From an uncultured Verrucomicrobiales bacterium (GTDB lineage Bacteria; Verrucomicrobiota; Verrucomicrobiae; Limisphaerales; CANJSG01): a stretch of DNA of 5,865 bases. The stretch covers positions 1-5,865 of the forward strand of contig CAMLMI010000313.1 in assembly GCA_946480965.1 (NCBI GenBank), in the 5' to 3' direction. The notes under the pieces are model-generated. The model did no database searches, was not told where the DNA came from, and was given only the letters and a program-made list of their open reading frames with translations. Positions 1 to 5,832 of this stretch are shown here, one piece after another; position 1 is the stretch's first letter; each line of letters starts with the position of its first letter. Made by a program: the position numbers and the translations under genes.

Positions 1-34
1 CTCAGACCTGGCCCCCTCAATGCCCGTGCTCCCT

Positions 35-61
35 GCCGCCGGAGGACGAATCGCCGGCGGC
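35..61. repeat. GC-rich hairpin upstream of purF
   Basis: An 8-bp perfect inverted repeat (GCCGCCGG at 35-42, CCGGCGGC at 54-61) encloses an 11-nt loop. No T-run follows on either strand, so it is not a convincing intrinsic terminator. It could be a decayed terminator of a gene left of the window, or chance in GC-rich DNA. I see no gene in 1-213: the open frame over 20-217 has no recognisable protein. Confidence 0.25.
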
Positions 62-213
62 CCTAAAGTCCTCCGCCACACCGTCGATCACCGGGTGCTC
101 CGGCAACACCGCGCGGGGCTTTCCACGGCCCGCATTGACGCGCCGCCGTTTCCGACAACCTTTGGGGCTTGCGTCGGGGAAGGCCCATTGGTGCTATCCC
201 GGCGCACTTTTCG

Positions 214-1677
214 ATGATGCAGACCCATCCCAAGCACTACTGCGGCGTATTCGGCATTTTCGGCAACCCGAGCGCGGCGGAACTCACCTACTACGGCCTC
301 TACGCGCTCCAGCACCGGGGCCAAGAGAGCGCCGGCATCGTGACCTGCGACGGCAAGCAGTTCCGCATGCATAAGGGCATGGGCCTCGTTCCCCAGATCT
401 TCAACGGCGGGGAGCTCCACGACCTCGTGGGCCACATGGCGGTGGGCCACACCCGGTATTCCACCACCGGCTCCTCCCACATCCGCAACGCCCAGCCGCT
501 CACCGTCGACTGCGGCCGCGGCCAGATCGCCATCGCCCACAACGGCAACCTGACCAACGCCTCCCAGCTCCGGGAAGAACTGGAGGCCAAGGGCTCCATC
601 TTCCAGACCACGGTCGATTCCGAGATCATCCTCCATCTGCTCGCGCAGCCTTCGCTCAACGGCGCGGAGAACAACCTCGTCCACAGCATCCGCCGCATCG
701 AGGGCGCGTATTCCCTCGTCATCATGACGGAGAACGAGCTGATCGGCGTGCGCGATCCCCATGGGTTCCGCCCGTTGTCCCTCGGCAAGGTGGGCGACGC
801 CTGGGTGCTCTCCAGCGAGACCTGCGCCTTCGACCTGATCCACGCCAAGTTCATCCGCGACATCGAGCCCGGCGAGATCGTCATCATCAACAAGGACGGC
901 GTCCGCAGCATCAACGCCTTCCCCGAGCACAAGGAACGGGCCTTCTGCATCTTCGAATACGTCTACTTCGCGCGGCCCGATTCCAACATCGCCGGCAAGA
1001 ACGTCTATAAGACCCGCGTGGAGATGGGCCGCCAGCTCGCCCGCGAATTCCCCATCCAGGCCGATGTCGTCGTGCCCGTTCCCGACAGCGGCAACTGCGC
1101 CGCCCTGGGCTACTCCATGGAGAGCGGCATCCCCTACGAGATGGCCTTCGTCCGGAACCACTACGTCGGGCGCTCCTTCCTCCAGCCTTCCCAGCTCATC
1201 CGCGACTTCAACGTCCGAGTGAAGCTGAACCTCATCGCCGACCTGGTGCGCGGCAAACGCGTCGTCATCGTGGACGACTCCATCGTGCGCGGCACCACCT
1301 GCCGCACCCGCGTGAACAGCCTCAAGGAAGCCGGTGCCACCGAGGTCCACGTCCTCGTCAGCTGCCCGCCGCACATGAACCCGTGCGTCTATGGCATCGA
1401 CTTCCCGGACCGCTCGAAGCTCATGGCGGCGACCCACACCATCGAGGAGATCCGCAAGTATCTGAACGCCGACTCCCTCGGCTACCTCTCCCAGGACGGG
1501 CTCGTGGCCGCCACCGGGCTTCCCCGGAACAACTTCTGCATGGCCTGCTACGACGGCAAATACCCCGTGGCCTACGACCAGACGCTCGACAAGCACATCA
1601 TCGAGCGCCGCCGCGCCAAGCACGAGAGTCTCGGCCAAGCCCTCCTGACCGACCGCGGGCAGATCAAGCTGCTCTGA
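214..1677 (+). CDS. purF: Amidophosphoribosyltransferase (glutamine PRPP amidotransferase)
   Basis: This cytosolic enzyme makes 5-phosphoribosylamine from PRPP and glutamine, the committed step of purine synthesis. The N-terminal half is the Ntn glutaminase domain. From the ATG at 214 (487 aa) the leader MMQTHPKHY precedes Cys10 of CGVFGIFG, the expected N-terminal nucleophile after propeptide removal. LQHRGQESAGI and the HNGN motif follow. The C-terminal half is a type I phosphoribosyltransferase with the PRPP loop VVIVDDSIVRGTT at residues 350-362. Cys245, Cys391, Cys442 and Cys445 lie in the positions of the [4Fe-4S] ligands of the Bacillus subtilis type; subtracting the 9-residue leader gives 236, 382, 433 and 436, the B. 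subtilis numbering as I remember it. A TTG at 169 would add 15 residues that do not look like the family, so I prefer 214 (or the adjacent ATG at 217). There is no clear ribosome binding site: GGGGAAGG at 177-184 is about 30 nt too far upstream. The gene looks intact. Confidence 0.97.
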   Translation: MMQTHPKHYCGVFGIFGNPSAAELTYYGLYALQHRGQESAGIVTCDGKQFRMHKGMGLVPQIFNGGELHDLVGHMAVGHTRYSTTGSSHIRNAQPLTVDCGRGQIAIAHNGNLTNASQLREELEAKGSIFQTTVDSEIILHLLAQPSLNGAENNLVHSIRRIEGAYSLVIMTENELIGVRDPHGFRPLSLGKVGDAWVLSSETCAFDLIHAKFIRDIEPGEIVIINKDGVRSINAFPEHKERAFCIFEYVYFARPDSNIAGKNVYKTRVEMGRQLAREFPIQADVVVPVPDSGNCAALGYSMESGIPYEMAFVRNHYVGRSFLQPSQLIRDFNVRVKLNLIADLVRGKRVVIVDDSIVRGTTCRTRVNSLKEAGATEVHVLVSCPPHMNPCVYGIDFPDRSKLMAATHTIEEIRKYLNADSLGYLSQDGLVAATGLPRNNFCMACYDGKYPVAYDQTLDKHIIERRRAKHESLGQALLTDRGQIKLL

Positions 1678-1742
1678 GGCCGGAGCGATGAATGCGGAAG
1701 AGAGGAATATCCCTGCTCGGTCCGCGACCGTCGTTCTCATGG

Positions 1743-1850
1743 AGCAACCCACCCCTGACCCCTCCCAAGAGGGGATAGGACAGGACGCCATGAGGCCGCC
1801 GGACGGATGCCCACGAATCCCCTCCTCGGAGGGGTCAGGGGTGGGTTGCT
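1743..1850. repeat. 108-bp palindromic intergenic element
   Basis: The arms at 1743-1776 and 1817-1850 are inverted copies of 34 nt. The outer 23 bp pair perfectly, then comes a 3-nt segment with two mismatches, then 8 more perfect pairs around a 40-nt centre. Each arm is itself a small palindrome (CCCCTCC, three bases, GAGGGG), so the element can form one long hairpin or two short ones. It fills much of the 255-bp gap between purF and trpF. An open frame runs through it (1688-1936) but its translation has no family resemblance. The design is that of a REP/MITE-like dispersed element; copy number elsewhere cannot be judged here. It might also act as a transcription barrier or RNA-stability element between the two genes, but it has no T-run. 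Confidence 0.85.
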
Positions 1851-1932
1851 TGGGTCCTGAGCGCACATTTCTCCGGAACGCCGACCTGCCATTGACCGGA
1901 TTGTTCTGCCCTGAATCCTTCCCCCTGCGACC

Positions 1933-2556
1933 ATGATCAAGATCTGCGGCATCACCTCGGCGGAAGACGCCCGCGTGGCCGCCGCGGCCGGCGCGAGCGC
2001 CATCGGGCTGATGTTCTACGAGAAGAGCGCCCGCGCCGTGACCGTGGAACAGGCCGCTGGCATCGTCGCCGGGCTCGATCCCTTCACCGCCCGCGTCGGC
2101 GTTTTCGTGAACCCGCCGGAAGAACTCGTCTGGCGCGCGATCCATGCGGCCGGATTGACCATCCTCCAGTTCCACGGCGAAGAGCCGCCCGAGTTCTGCC
2201 AACGCTTCGGGCTGATGACGATGAAGGCCTTCCGCGTGAAGGACGCCTCGTCCCTCGACACCCTGCCGCGCTACCCGACCGACGCTTGGCTGCTCGACGC
2301 CTACTCGGCCAGCGCCCACGGCGGCACCGGCGAACGCTTCAACTGGGACTTGGCCCTCCAGGCCAAAGGCCTCGGCCGCCCCATCGTCTTGGCCGGCGGC
2401 TTGACCCCGGAAAACGTGGGCACCGCGATCCGTCAGGTCCGTCCCTTCGGCGTCGATGTCTCCAGCGGGGTGGAATCGGCTCCCGGTCGGAAAGATGCGG
2501 AGAAGGTGCGGAAGTTCATCGCCGAAGCGAAAGCGGCGATGGTGGAAACCGCTTAG
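1933..2556 (+). CDS. trpF: Phosphoribosylanthranilate isomerase
   Basis: TrpF converts N-(5-phosphoribosyl)anthranilate to the carboxyphenylamino-deoxyribulose phosphate (CdRP) in tryptophan synthesis, by an Amadori rearrangement on a TIM barrel. At 207 aa it has normal family length. The N-terminal KICGIT carries the general-base Cys5. Other family blocks are VGVFVN (55-60), LQFHGEE (78-84), LLDAYS with the general-acid Asp122, GGTGERFNW (130-138), LAGGLTPENV and GVDVSSGVE near the C-terminal phosphate-binding loops. No key residue is missing. The ATG at 1933 directly opens the first beta strand, so the start is well fixed although no Shine-Dalgarno is visible (CCCCCTGCGACC precedes it). It follows purF on the same strand across the palindromic element. 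Its 3' end faces the transposase remnant, and the broken frames of that remnant run up to the trpF stop. Confidence 0.97.
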   Translation: MIKICGITSAEDARVAAAAGASAIGLMFYEKSARAVTVEQAAGIVAGLDPFTARVGVFVNPPEELVWRAIHAAGLTILQFHGEEPPEFCQRFGLMTMKAFRVKDASSLDTLPRYPTDAWLLDAYSASAHGGTGERFNWDLALQAKGLGRPIVLAGGLTPENVGTAIRQVRPFGVDVSSGVESAPGRKDAEKVRKFIAEAKAAMVETA

Positions 2557-2609
2557 TCACCGGGCCGCAATGGTTGTGCCCGTATTGATTGGCTAAGATC
2601 GAGTGCGCT

Positions 2610-2846
2610 GTCGAAGTCCACAAGGGATTGGAAGCTGAGGATGCTTCTGAAGCCACCTGTGGTTGTAGAAGGTCTCGATCGAGTCGAACACGGCCGCCCG
2701 GACCTGGGCCCGGGTGGCGAAGCCCGTTTCGGGCACGGCTCCGGTCTTGAGGGTCGGGCAGAAGCCTTCCAAGGCAGCATTGTCGCAAGGGGTGACGTTG
2801 CGCCCCATGCTGGCTACGAGCCGTGCGGTTTCGAGGGCGCGACGCG
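2610..2846 (-). pseudogene. IS3-family transposase (OrfB) C-terminal remnant, frameshifted
   Basis: Only the tail of the DDE integrase domain remains. The translation LVASMGRNVTPCDNAALEGF followed by TLKT aligns with the common IS3 OrfB pattern (SMSRKGNCWDNA, ESF, LKTE). The catalytic Glu is in the DNAALEGF segment (codon at 2767-2769), with Lys seven residues later. It continues through ATRAQVRAAVFDSIETFYNHR. Past the YNHR the expected ending appears in another frame as LSFQSLVDFD, so a 1-nt insertion or 2-nt deletion lies at about 2640-2650. The upstream two thirds of the transposase, including both catalytic Asp residues, are absent; at the other side the sequence passes straight into rtcA. 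The exact joint (about 2845-2862) and the trpF-side end of the element cannot be placed by eye, and I did not find terminal inverted repeats. It is non-functional. Confidence 0.85.
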
Positions 2847-2849
2847 GCC

Positions 2850-3293
2850 GCTCCCCCGGAGTCCCATCCGGCACAGCAAGGGCAGGAACGCCGCCTGGAT
2901 GAACGGGAACGGCGGCGCGAAGGGATTGTGCGTCCCGCCTTCCAGCACGACCTCGCTCGGCCCGTCGGCCAGGAGCAACGGCGGCAGGATCGTCTGGAGC
3001 AGCAGCATCGTGCTGCCCGCGCTGCCGATCTTGAATTCGTGCGCGCCCGGCACGATCGGCCCGGGCTCGAAGGTCAACGCCGTGGAACCCAGCGCCGCCC
3101 CGTCCACCGCGGCCGACCCGATGCGCGCCGCCGCCTCCACGCAGGCCAGGTGCTGGCGCATGAGACCCGGCTTGGGCCGCCGCGCCCGGATGCGGTCGAT
3201 CCGGAACGGCCGCCCCGTGACGAGGCTCAAGGCCAATGCCGACCGCAGGATCTGCCCGCCGCCTTCGCCTTGGGATCCGTCGAGGGTGATCAT
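2850..3293 (-). pseudogene. rtcA: RNA 3'-terminal phosphate cyclase, truncated after about 144 residues
   Basis: RtcA uses ATP to turn RNA 3'-phosphate ends into 2',3'-cyclic phosphates. The start ATG at 3291-3293 gives MITLDGSQGEGGGQILRSA, which aligns at once with the start of E. coli RtcA. Further matches are RPKPGLMRQHL, LGSTALTFEPG, KIGSAGSTMLLLQTILP and LADGPSEVVLEGGTHNPFAPP. Similarity ends around FLPLLCRMG (near 2862), after which the frame enters transposase DNA and stops at 2814. The family is about 340 residues long, so over half is missing, including the inserted subdomain and the C-terminal catalytic His (His309 in E. coli) that carries AMP. The remnant should have no cyclase activity. 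It starts 7 bp after the stop of the DUF5677-like gene, so the two were probably translated from one message. The remaining part is well conserved, which suggests the break is fairly recent. Confidence 0.93.
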
Positions 3294-3300
3294 GGATTTG

Positions 3301-4482
3301 CTAAGATTGGTCAGGAGCATCGCTTGCGCTCTCCTTAGATTTCCGAATCCAAGTTTCGTAGAGTTCATCCGTTCTCCGCAATCGACCCAAGAGATCTTCG
3401 ATTCCTGAGATCAGCACTTGGCTTTCATTTACGCTTTGGAAATACCGATTCATGTAGTCCTTAAGGCCATCGAGGACAAAGGCCGCAGCAGGTAGGAAAA
3501 ATGCTGGGGTTTCGGGCGAAAAATCGAAGCATCCTCCGTAACGCCCTTCATTGATGTTTAAGTGGTATGTGACCAGATCCACCCAGTCGCCATGGACGCT
3601 GTGGGAAGGGATCCGTTGAAGGCTGCAGTATCTCTCCTCAATACTCAGATGCTTCAGCTTCTGTTTCATTCCCGCTCCCCAAGTCTGATGTCCCGGCAAT
3701 ACTTTCTCGATTGGGACTCCAGATATTCGACAGGTGTCGTGGATATGTTCCAGAATCCGCTCTTCAATCGGAACTAGGCATCCTCGGGCGCCTGAAATCT
3801 CCGTCACGAGATCGAAAAGCTCTCTTTCCGGGCCAAGACTCGAGTTCACAAATTTGTCGAAGAGGGAGGGATCGTTCTTCGAGATCAGAAACCGCAGGTT
3901 AACGATGCTTTCACTGATTGAACGAAGGAGAATTAAGTTCGCCTCAAGACCATTGCCTGTCGACCCGAGGCGGCACACCGCCGACATCAATTTGCAGGTT
4001 CGGACCAGAATGCCTACGCAGATTGCTTGGTCTCTTTCGTGAGGAAAATCGGCCCGGGCCGTCGCGAGATATGAACCAGCACCAATCAAGACGAACTGCA
4101 TCGCTTCCTGAAACAGATCGAAAGAGAGCTTTGTGAATTCATCCCTCCGTTCGAATTTGGAGATATCCTGCTCGTTTACCGGCGTAGGTTTTGGAGGCTG
4201 CATTTGGGTGGAATCTAGTTTGGCTGATTTCGCCTGATCGAGTTCTAGCCTAGCCAAGAAGCGGGCCATCGTTCGGACCTCTTGGTTGACGGTCTCGAAA
4301 ACAGGTTCTGCATTTGGGTCGAGCTTTACGGCCGACAACGAAGCGGCTGTCCGGGGACAATCGCTTGAAACTTGGAAGCGTCCTTCCCGTATCCGTTTGA
4401 AGAGAAGGCGAACGCATGCCTCTTCAAACTCAGTTTGCGGGTCTTTTGGTGAAGAGATTTTGTGCATGGCTTGTCCGAGCAT
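3301..4482 (-). CDS. DUF5677-like helical protein of unknown function, probably acquired
   Basis: The protein has 393 aa from the ATG at 4482 and is rich in predicted helices, with no signal peptide or clear membrane segment. Residues 115-310 carry an arrangement I associate with DUF5677-type proteins: a long helix with LLRSISESIVNLRFL (about 185-199, Arg187 and Glu191), then SHSVHGDW (293-300) with two His. That assignment is from memory of the pattern and is tentative; no activity should be inferred. The frame is open to a GTG at 4521, but this codon lies inside the upstream terminator hairpin, so I chose 4482, preceded by GGAACGG; the ATG at 4467 is also possible. Base composition differs from the neighbours: three hand-counted lines gave 43, 55 and 58% GC against about 68% in purF. 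It sits between slipin and rtcA with only 7 bp to rtcA. This suggests insertion by transfer into an existing RNA-repair locus. Confidence 0.8.
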   Translation of the reverse strand: MLGQAMHKISSPKDPQTEFEEACVRLLFKRIREGRFQVSSDCPRTAASLSAVKLDPNAEPVFETVNQEVRTMARFLARLELDQAKSAKLDSTQMQPPKPTPVNEQDISKFERRDEFTKLSFDLFQEAMQFVLIGAGSYLATARADFPHERDQAICVGILVRTCKLMSAVCRLGSTGNGLEANLILLRSISESIVNLRFLISKNDPSLFDKFVNSSLGPERELFDLVTEISGARGCLVPIEERILEHIHDTCRISGVPIEKVLPGHQTWGAGMKQKLKHLSIEERYCSLQRIPSHSVHGDWVDLVTYHLNINEGRYGGCFDFSPETPAFFLPAAAFVLDGLKDYMNRYFQSVNESQVLISGIEDLLGRLRRTDELYETWIRKSKESASDAPDQS

Positions 4483-4512
4483 CAGCTTGCCGTTCCATCT
4501 TTCGCTACCACG

Positions 4513-4545
4513 AAAAGCCACGCGGCCGTCATCCGGCCGCGTGGC
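4513..4545 (-). terminator. Rho-independent terminator after the slipin gene
   Basis: A perfect 12-bp GC-rich stem (4517-4528 with 4534-4545) closes a 5-nt loop. On the minus strand it is followed at once by TTTT (4516-4513). It starts 12 nt beyond the stop codon of the slipin gene (TAG at 4558-4560), the classic place for an intrinsic terminator. It implies that genes further on (DUF5677-like, rtcA) need read-through or their own promoter. The short T-run (4, then CG) may make it leaky. Confidence 0.8.
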
Positions 4546-4557
4546 CGTGGTCCCTGA

Positions 4558-5337
4558 CTAGGACGAACCTCCGTCCGTCTTGGGCTTGTTCCGGTCCGCC
4601 TCCTTGGCGACGGGCACAAATCCGTTCGGCAGGCCCCAGACGAAGGTGCTGCCGGCTTGGCCGGCGGTAGCCATCGTTTGGAGCAGGCGCAGGTTTTGGA
4701 GCGCTGGGTTTCCCTCCAGCATCTTGGCCGCGTTGGCCAGGTTGCGGAGGGCTGCCGTCTCGCCCCGGGCGCGCTCCAAGGCGGCGAGGCCTTCCTGCTT
4801 CGCCTTGAGCACCTCGCCGAAGAGCTTCTTCAGCTCGCCGGGCAGCATCACGTCCTTCACGGCCAGCGCGGAGAGGGTGACGCCGATCTTCTCGGCTTCG
4901 GGTGCGGCTTGGGCAAGCAACTGGGCTCCGATCTCCAGCCGCTTCTCCAGCAGTGTCTCGGACGGCTGGGCCGCGATGACGGAGCGGAGGGCGAGCTGGA
5001 CGATCTGGTAGAGGCTGTCGTGCCAGTTCTGCACTTCGTGCAGCGCCTTCACCGGGTTGGTGAGTTGCCAGGTGAGCGCGAGGCTGACCTTCAACCCGAC
5101 GTTGTCGGACGAGAGCACTTCCTGGCCGGAGAGGGTCAAGGTGGCCTTGCGGAGATCGACGCGGTGGATGGCGTGCCCGGTTCCCCAAAGGCGGCGGCGT
5201 CCGGCATCGAGACGACGGAGGAAGCGTCCGTGGCGGTAGAGCAGCACGCATTCGTAGTCGGCCACGGCAAGGCGCCGGACGAAGCCGGGCAGCTCGCGGG
5301 GCGTCTGCGTCTGCAGGAAGAGAAAGTCGGTGTTCAT
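4558..5337 (-). CDS. Slipin / SPFH (band 7) domain protein
   Basis: This stomatin-prohibitin-flotillin-HflK/C family protein has 259 aa from the ATG at 5335-5337. The SPFH core spans about residues 24-195: VADYECVLLYRHGRF, then GQEVLSSDNVGLKVSLAL (71-88) and the slipin-like WQLTNPVKAL, then VKDVMLPGELKKL. A helical tail follows with GETAALRNLANAAKMLEGNP, close to the ETAATRSLLNTAK pattern of bacterial slipins. The usual N-terminal membrane hairpin is absent (MNTDFLFLQ is too short and polar), so it is probably cytosolic or peripheral. SPFH proteins oligomerise into rings or scaffolds; no client is known here. As I recall, slipins recur in RtcR-controlled RNA-repair operons, and the nearby rtcA, sigma-54 element and RtcR-like start support that role. 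The open frame reaches back to 5412, but the extra 25 residues are Arg/Pro-rich and overlap the structured leader, so I reject that start. No Shine-Dalgarno is visible. It is followed by an intrinsic terminator. Confidence 0.92.
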   Translation of the reverse strand: MNTDFLFLQTQTPRELPGFVRRLAVADYECVLLYRHGRFLRRLDAGRRRLWGTGHAIHRVDLRKATLTLSGQEVLSSDNVGLKVSLALTWQLTNPVKALHEVQNWHDSLYQIVQLALRSVIAAQPSETLLEKRLEIGAQLLAQAAPEAEKIGVTLSALAVKDVMLPGELKKLFGEVLKAKQEGLAALERARGETAALRNLANAAKMLEGNPALQNLRLLQTMATAGQAGSTFVWGLPNGFVPVAKEADRNKPKTDGGSS

Positions 5338-5368
5338 GTTCAGATTGTTCGTTGTGGTGGGCCGGCAA

Positions 5369-5449
5369 CCGGGCTCCGCGTATCCACGGCGGGAAGGGAG
5401 TTCCCTTCGCAAAGCCGCTTCATCGCTGCGCCGAAGCGCCGGAGCCCGG
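5369..5449 (-). ncRNA. Structured leader RNA, multi-hairpin part
   Basis: Two perfectly complementary 10-mers (CCGGGCTCCG and CGGAGCCCGG on the minus strand, at 5449-5440 and 5378-5369) can close a domain of about 80 nt. Inside are a GCGC-TTCG-GCGC hairpin with a C(UUCG)G tetraloop (about 5438-5427) and a 6-bp hairpin GAAGGG-AACT-CCCTTC (5408-5393). It lies between the sigma-54 element and the slipin ATG, ending about 30 nt before the start codon. It could be a small RNA of its own, a translation control element, or chance pairing in GC-rich DNA. I cannot assign an RNA family. Confidence 0.45.
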
Positions 5450-5453
5450 ATGC

Positions 5454-5520
5454 CGACCGTTGATCGGGCTTCGAACCCGGTCGGATGGTGAGTCCGATTA
5501 CCAGTTGCTGATCCGTCGAT
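5454..5520 (-). ncRNA. tRNA-like stretch in the slipin leader
   Basis: Read on the minus strand, a perfect 5-bp stem TCGGA/TCCGA with 7-nt loop CTCACCA (5497-5481) resembles an anticodon arm; loop position two is T, and positions 3-5 would be CAC. It is followed directly by CCGGG-TTCGAAG-CCCGA (5480-5464), which has the standard T-loop sequence and four of five stem pairs. A D-arm-like segment ACTGGTAA with a GG pair lies just before (5505-5498). It is not a normal tRNA: the variable loop is missing, no 7-bp acceptor stem forms at the right distance (only CGAC/GTCG and GATC/GATC with bulges), and the D stem is abnormal. A tRNA mimic or decayed tRNA is the reading I favour. YrlA-type Y RNAs in other RNA-repair operons carry tRNA-like domains. 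Confidence 0.45.
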
Positions 5521-5583
5521 GCGCAGGACCGGTTGGGCGACTGCCGCCGGCTGCTGGGTTCGGTGTCAGCATCTCTCCCATTC

Positions 5584-5598
5584 GCAATGGCCGTGCCA
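5584..5598 (-). promoter_or_regulatory. Sigma-54 (RpoN) -24/-12 promoter for the slipin transcript
   Basis: The minus strand reads TGGCAC-GGCCA-TTGC, an exact match to the core TGGCAC-N5-TTGC, with GG at 5597-5596 (-24) and GC at 5585-5584 (-12). The expected start is near 5573, giving an untranslated leader of about 235 nt before the slipin ATG. Sigma-54 promoters need an activator ATPase. The gene starting divergently at 5833 looks like RtcR, which is such an activator, so promoter and regulator fit each other. Position, direction and sequence agree. Confidence 0.85.
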
Positions 5599-5740
5599 AC
5601 CGGCTGGACGGGCGAAAAGCGGTGGAATCGGGCCTGAAACCGAAGTTTGGTCAGGGAGTGGCGGAACACGATGACGCGAATAAGCGAAGGAGCGCGCTTT
5701 ACGGCGATGAGCAACCGAAGGCAGGCTAACCCCAAGGTAG

Positions 5741-5760
5741 GGCGGCGTTGCCGCGCCGCC
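5741..5760. repeat. GC-rich hairpin in the divergent promoter region
   Basis: GGCGGCG and CGCCGCC form a perfect 7-bp inverted repeat around a 6-nt loop, preceded by AGGTAG. There is no T-run on either side. It may be a dispersed intergenic palindrome of this genome; a link to regulation is not shown. Confidence 0.4.
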
Positions 5761-5769
5761 TCATCTGAA

Positions 5770-5791
5770 CGTCGGCGCTGCGCGCTCGACG
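5770..5791. promoter_or_regulatory. Inverted repeat, candidate activator (RtcR) binding site
   Basis: CGTCGGCGC and GCGC-T-CGACG (5770-5778 and 5782-5791) are inverted copies with one bulged base around TGC. The centre is about 185 bp upstream of the -24 element, within the usual range for sigma-54 enhancer sites, and about 50 bp before the rtcR-like ATG. The role is inferred from position and symmetry only. Confidence 0.3.
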
Positions 5792-5832
5792 AATAGTCAG
5801 GGCTGCAGGGCACCTCAGCCCCACCTTGGAAT

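Larger units (their letters stand above)
5599..5832. other. Divergent regulatory region between slipin leader and rtcR
   Basis: This 234-bp stretch between the sigma-54 element and the rtcR-like start holds the two palindromes listed separately. Open frames cross it on both strands (5352-5729 plus, 5340-5813 minus), but their Arg/Ser-rich translations run over the promoter and match no family I know. I could not pick out a sigma-70 promoter for rtcR. Confidence 0.5.

Noticed and set aside
169..213. TTG start adding 15 residues to PurF
   Set aside because: The extra residues do not fit the family; the ATG at 214 already gives a normal-length propeptide before the catalytic Cys.
1688..1936. 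Plus-strand open frame of 82 codons between purF and trpF
   Set aside because: Most of it is the palindromic element and it overlaps the trpF start; no family resemblance.
88..2319. Very long minus-strand open frame (743 codons) opposite purF and trpF
   Set aside because: It is the antisense shadow of two certain genes and continues through the palindromic spacer. Its translation is low-complexity Ala/Gly/Asp/Val-rich, as expected from GC-rich codon bias.
2592..3307. Direct repeat GCTAAGAT at 2592-2599 and 3300-3307 as a target-site duplication
   Set aside because: It does not coincide with the transposase/rtcA joint and 8 bp can match by chance; IS3 elements usually duplicate 3-5 bp.
4483..4521. 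GTG start at 4521 for the DUF5677-like gene
   Set aside because: The codon lies inside the terminator stem-loop and T-run of the previous gene.
4657..5463. Plus-strand open frame of 268 codons opposite slipin
   Set aside because: Antisense shadow of the recognised SPFH gene.
5448..5523. A canonical functional tRNA-Val(CAC)
   Set aside because: No proper acceptor stem, no variable loop and an abnormal D arm; kept only as a tRNA-like segment.
5340..5813. Minus-strand open frame of 157 codons upstream of slipin
   Set aside because: It covers the sigma-54 element and the structured leader, is Arg/Ser/Pro-rich, and resembles no protein family I can name.
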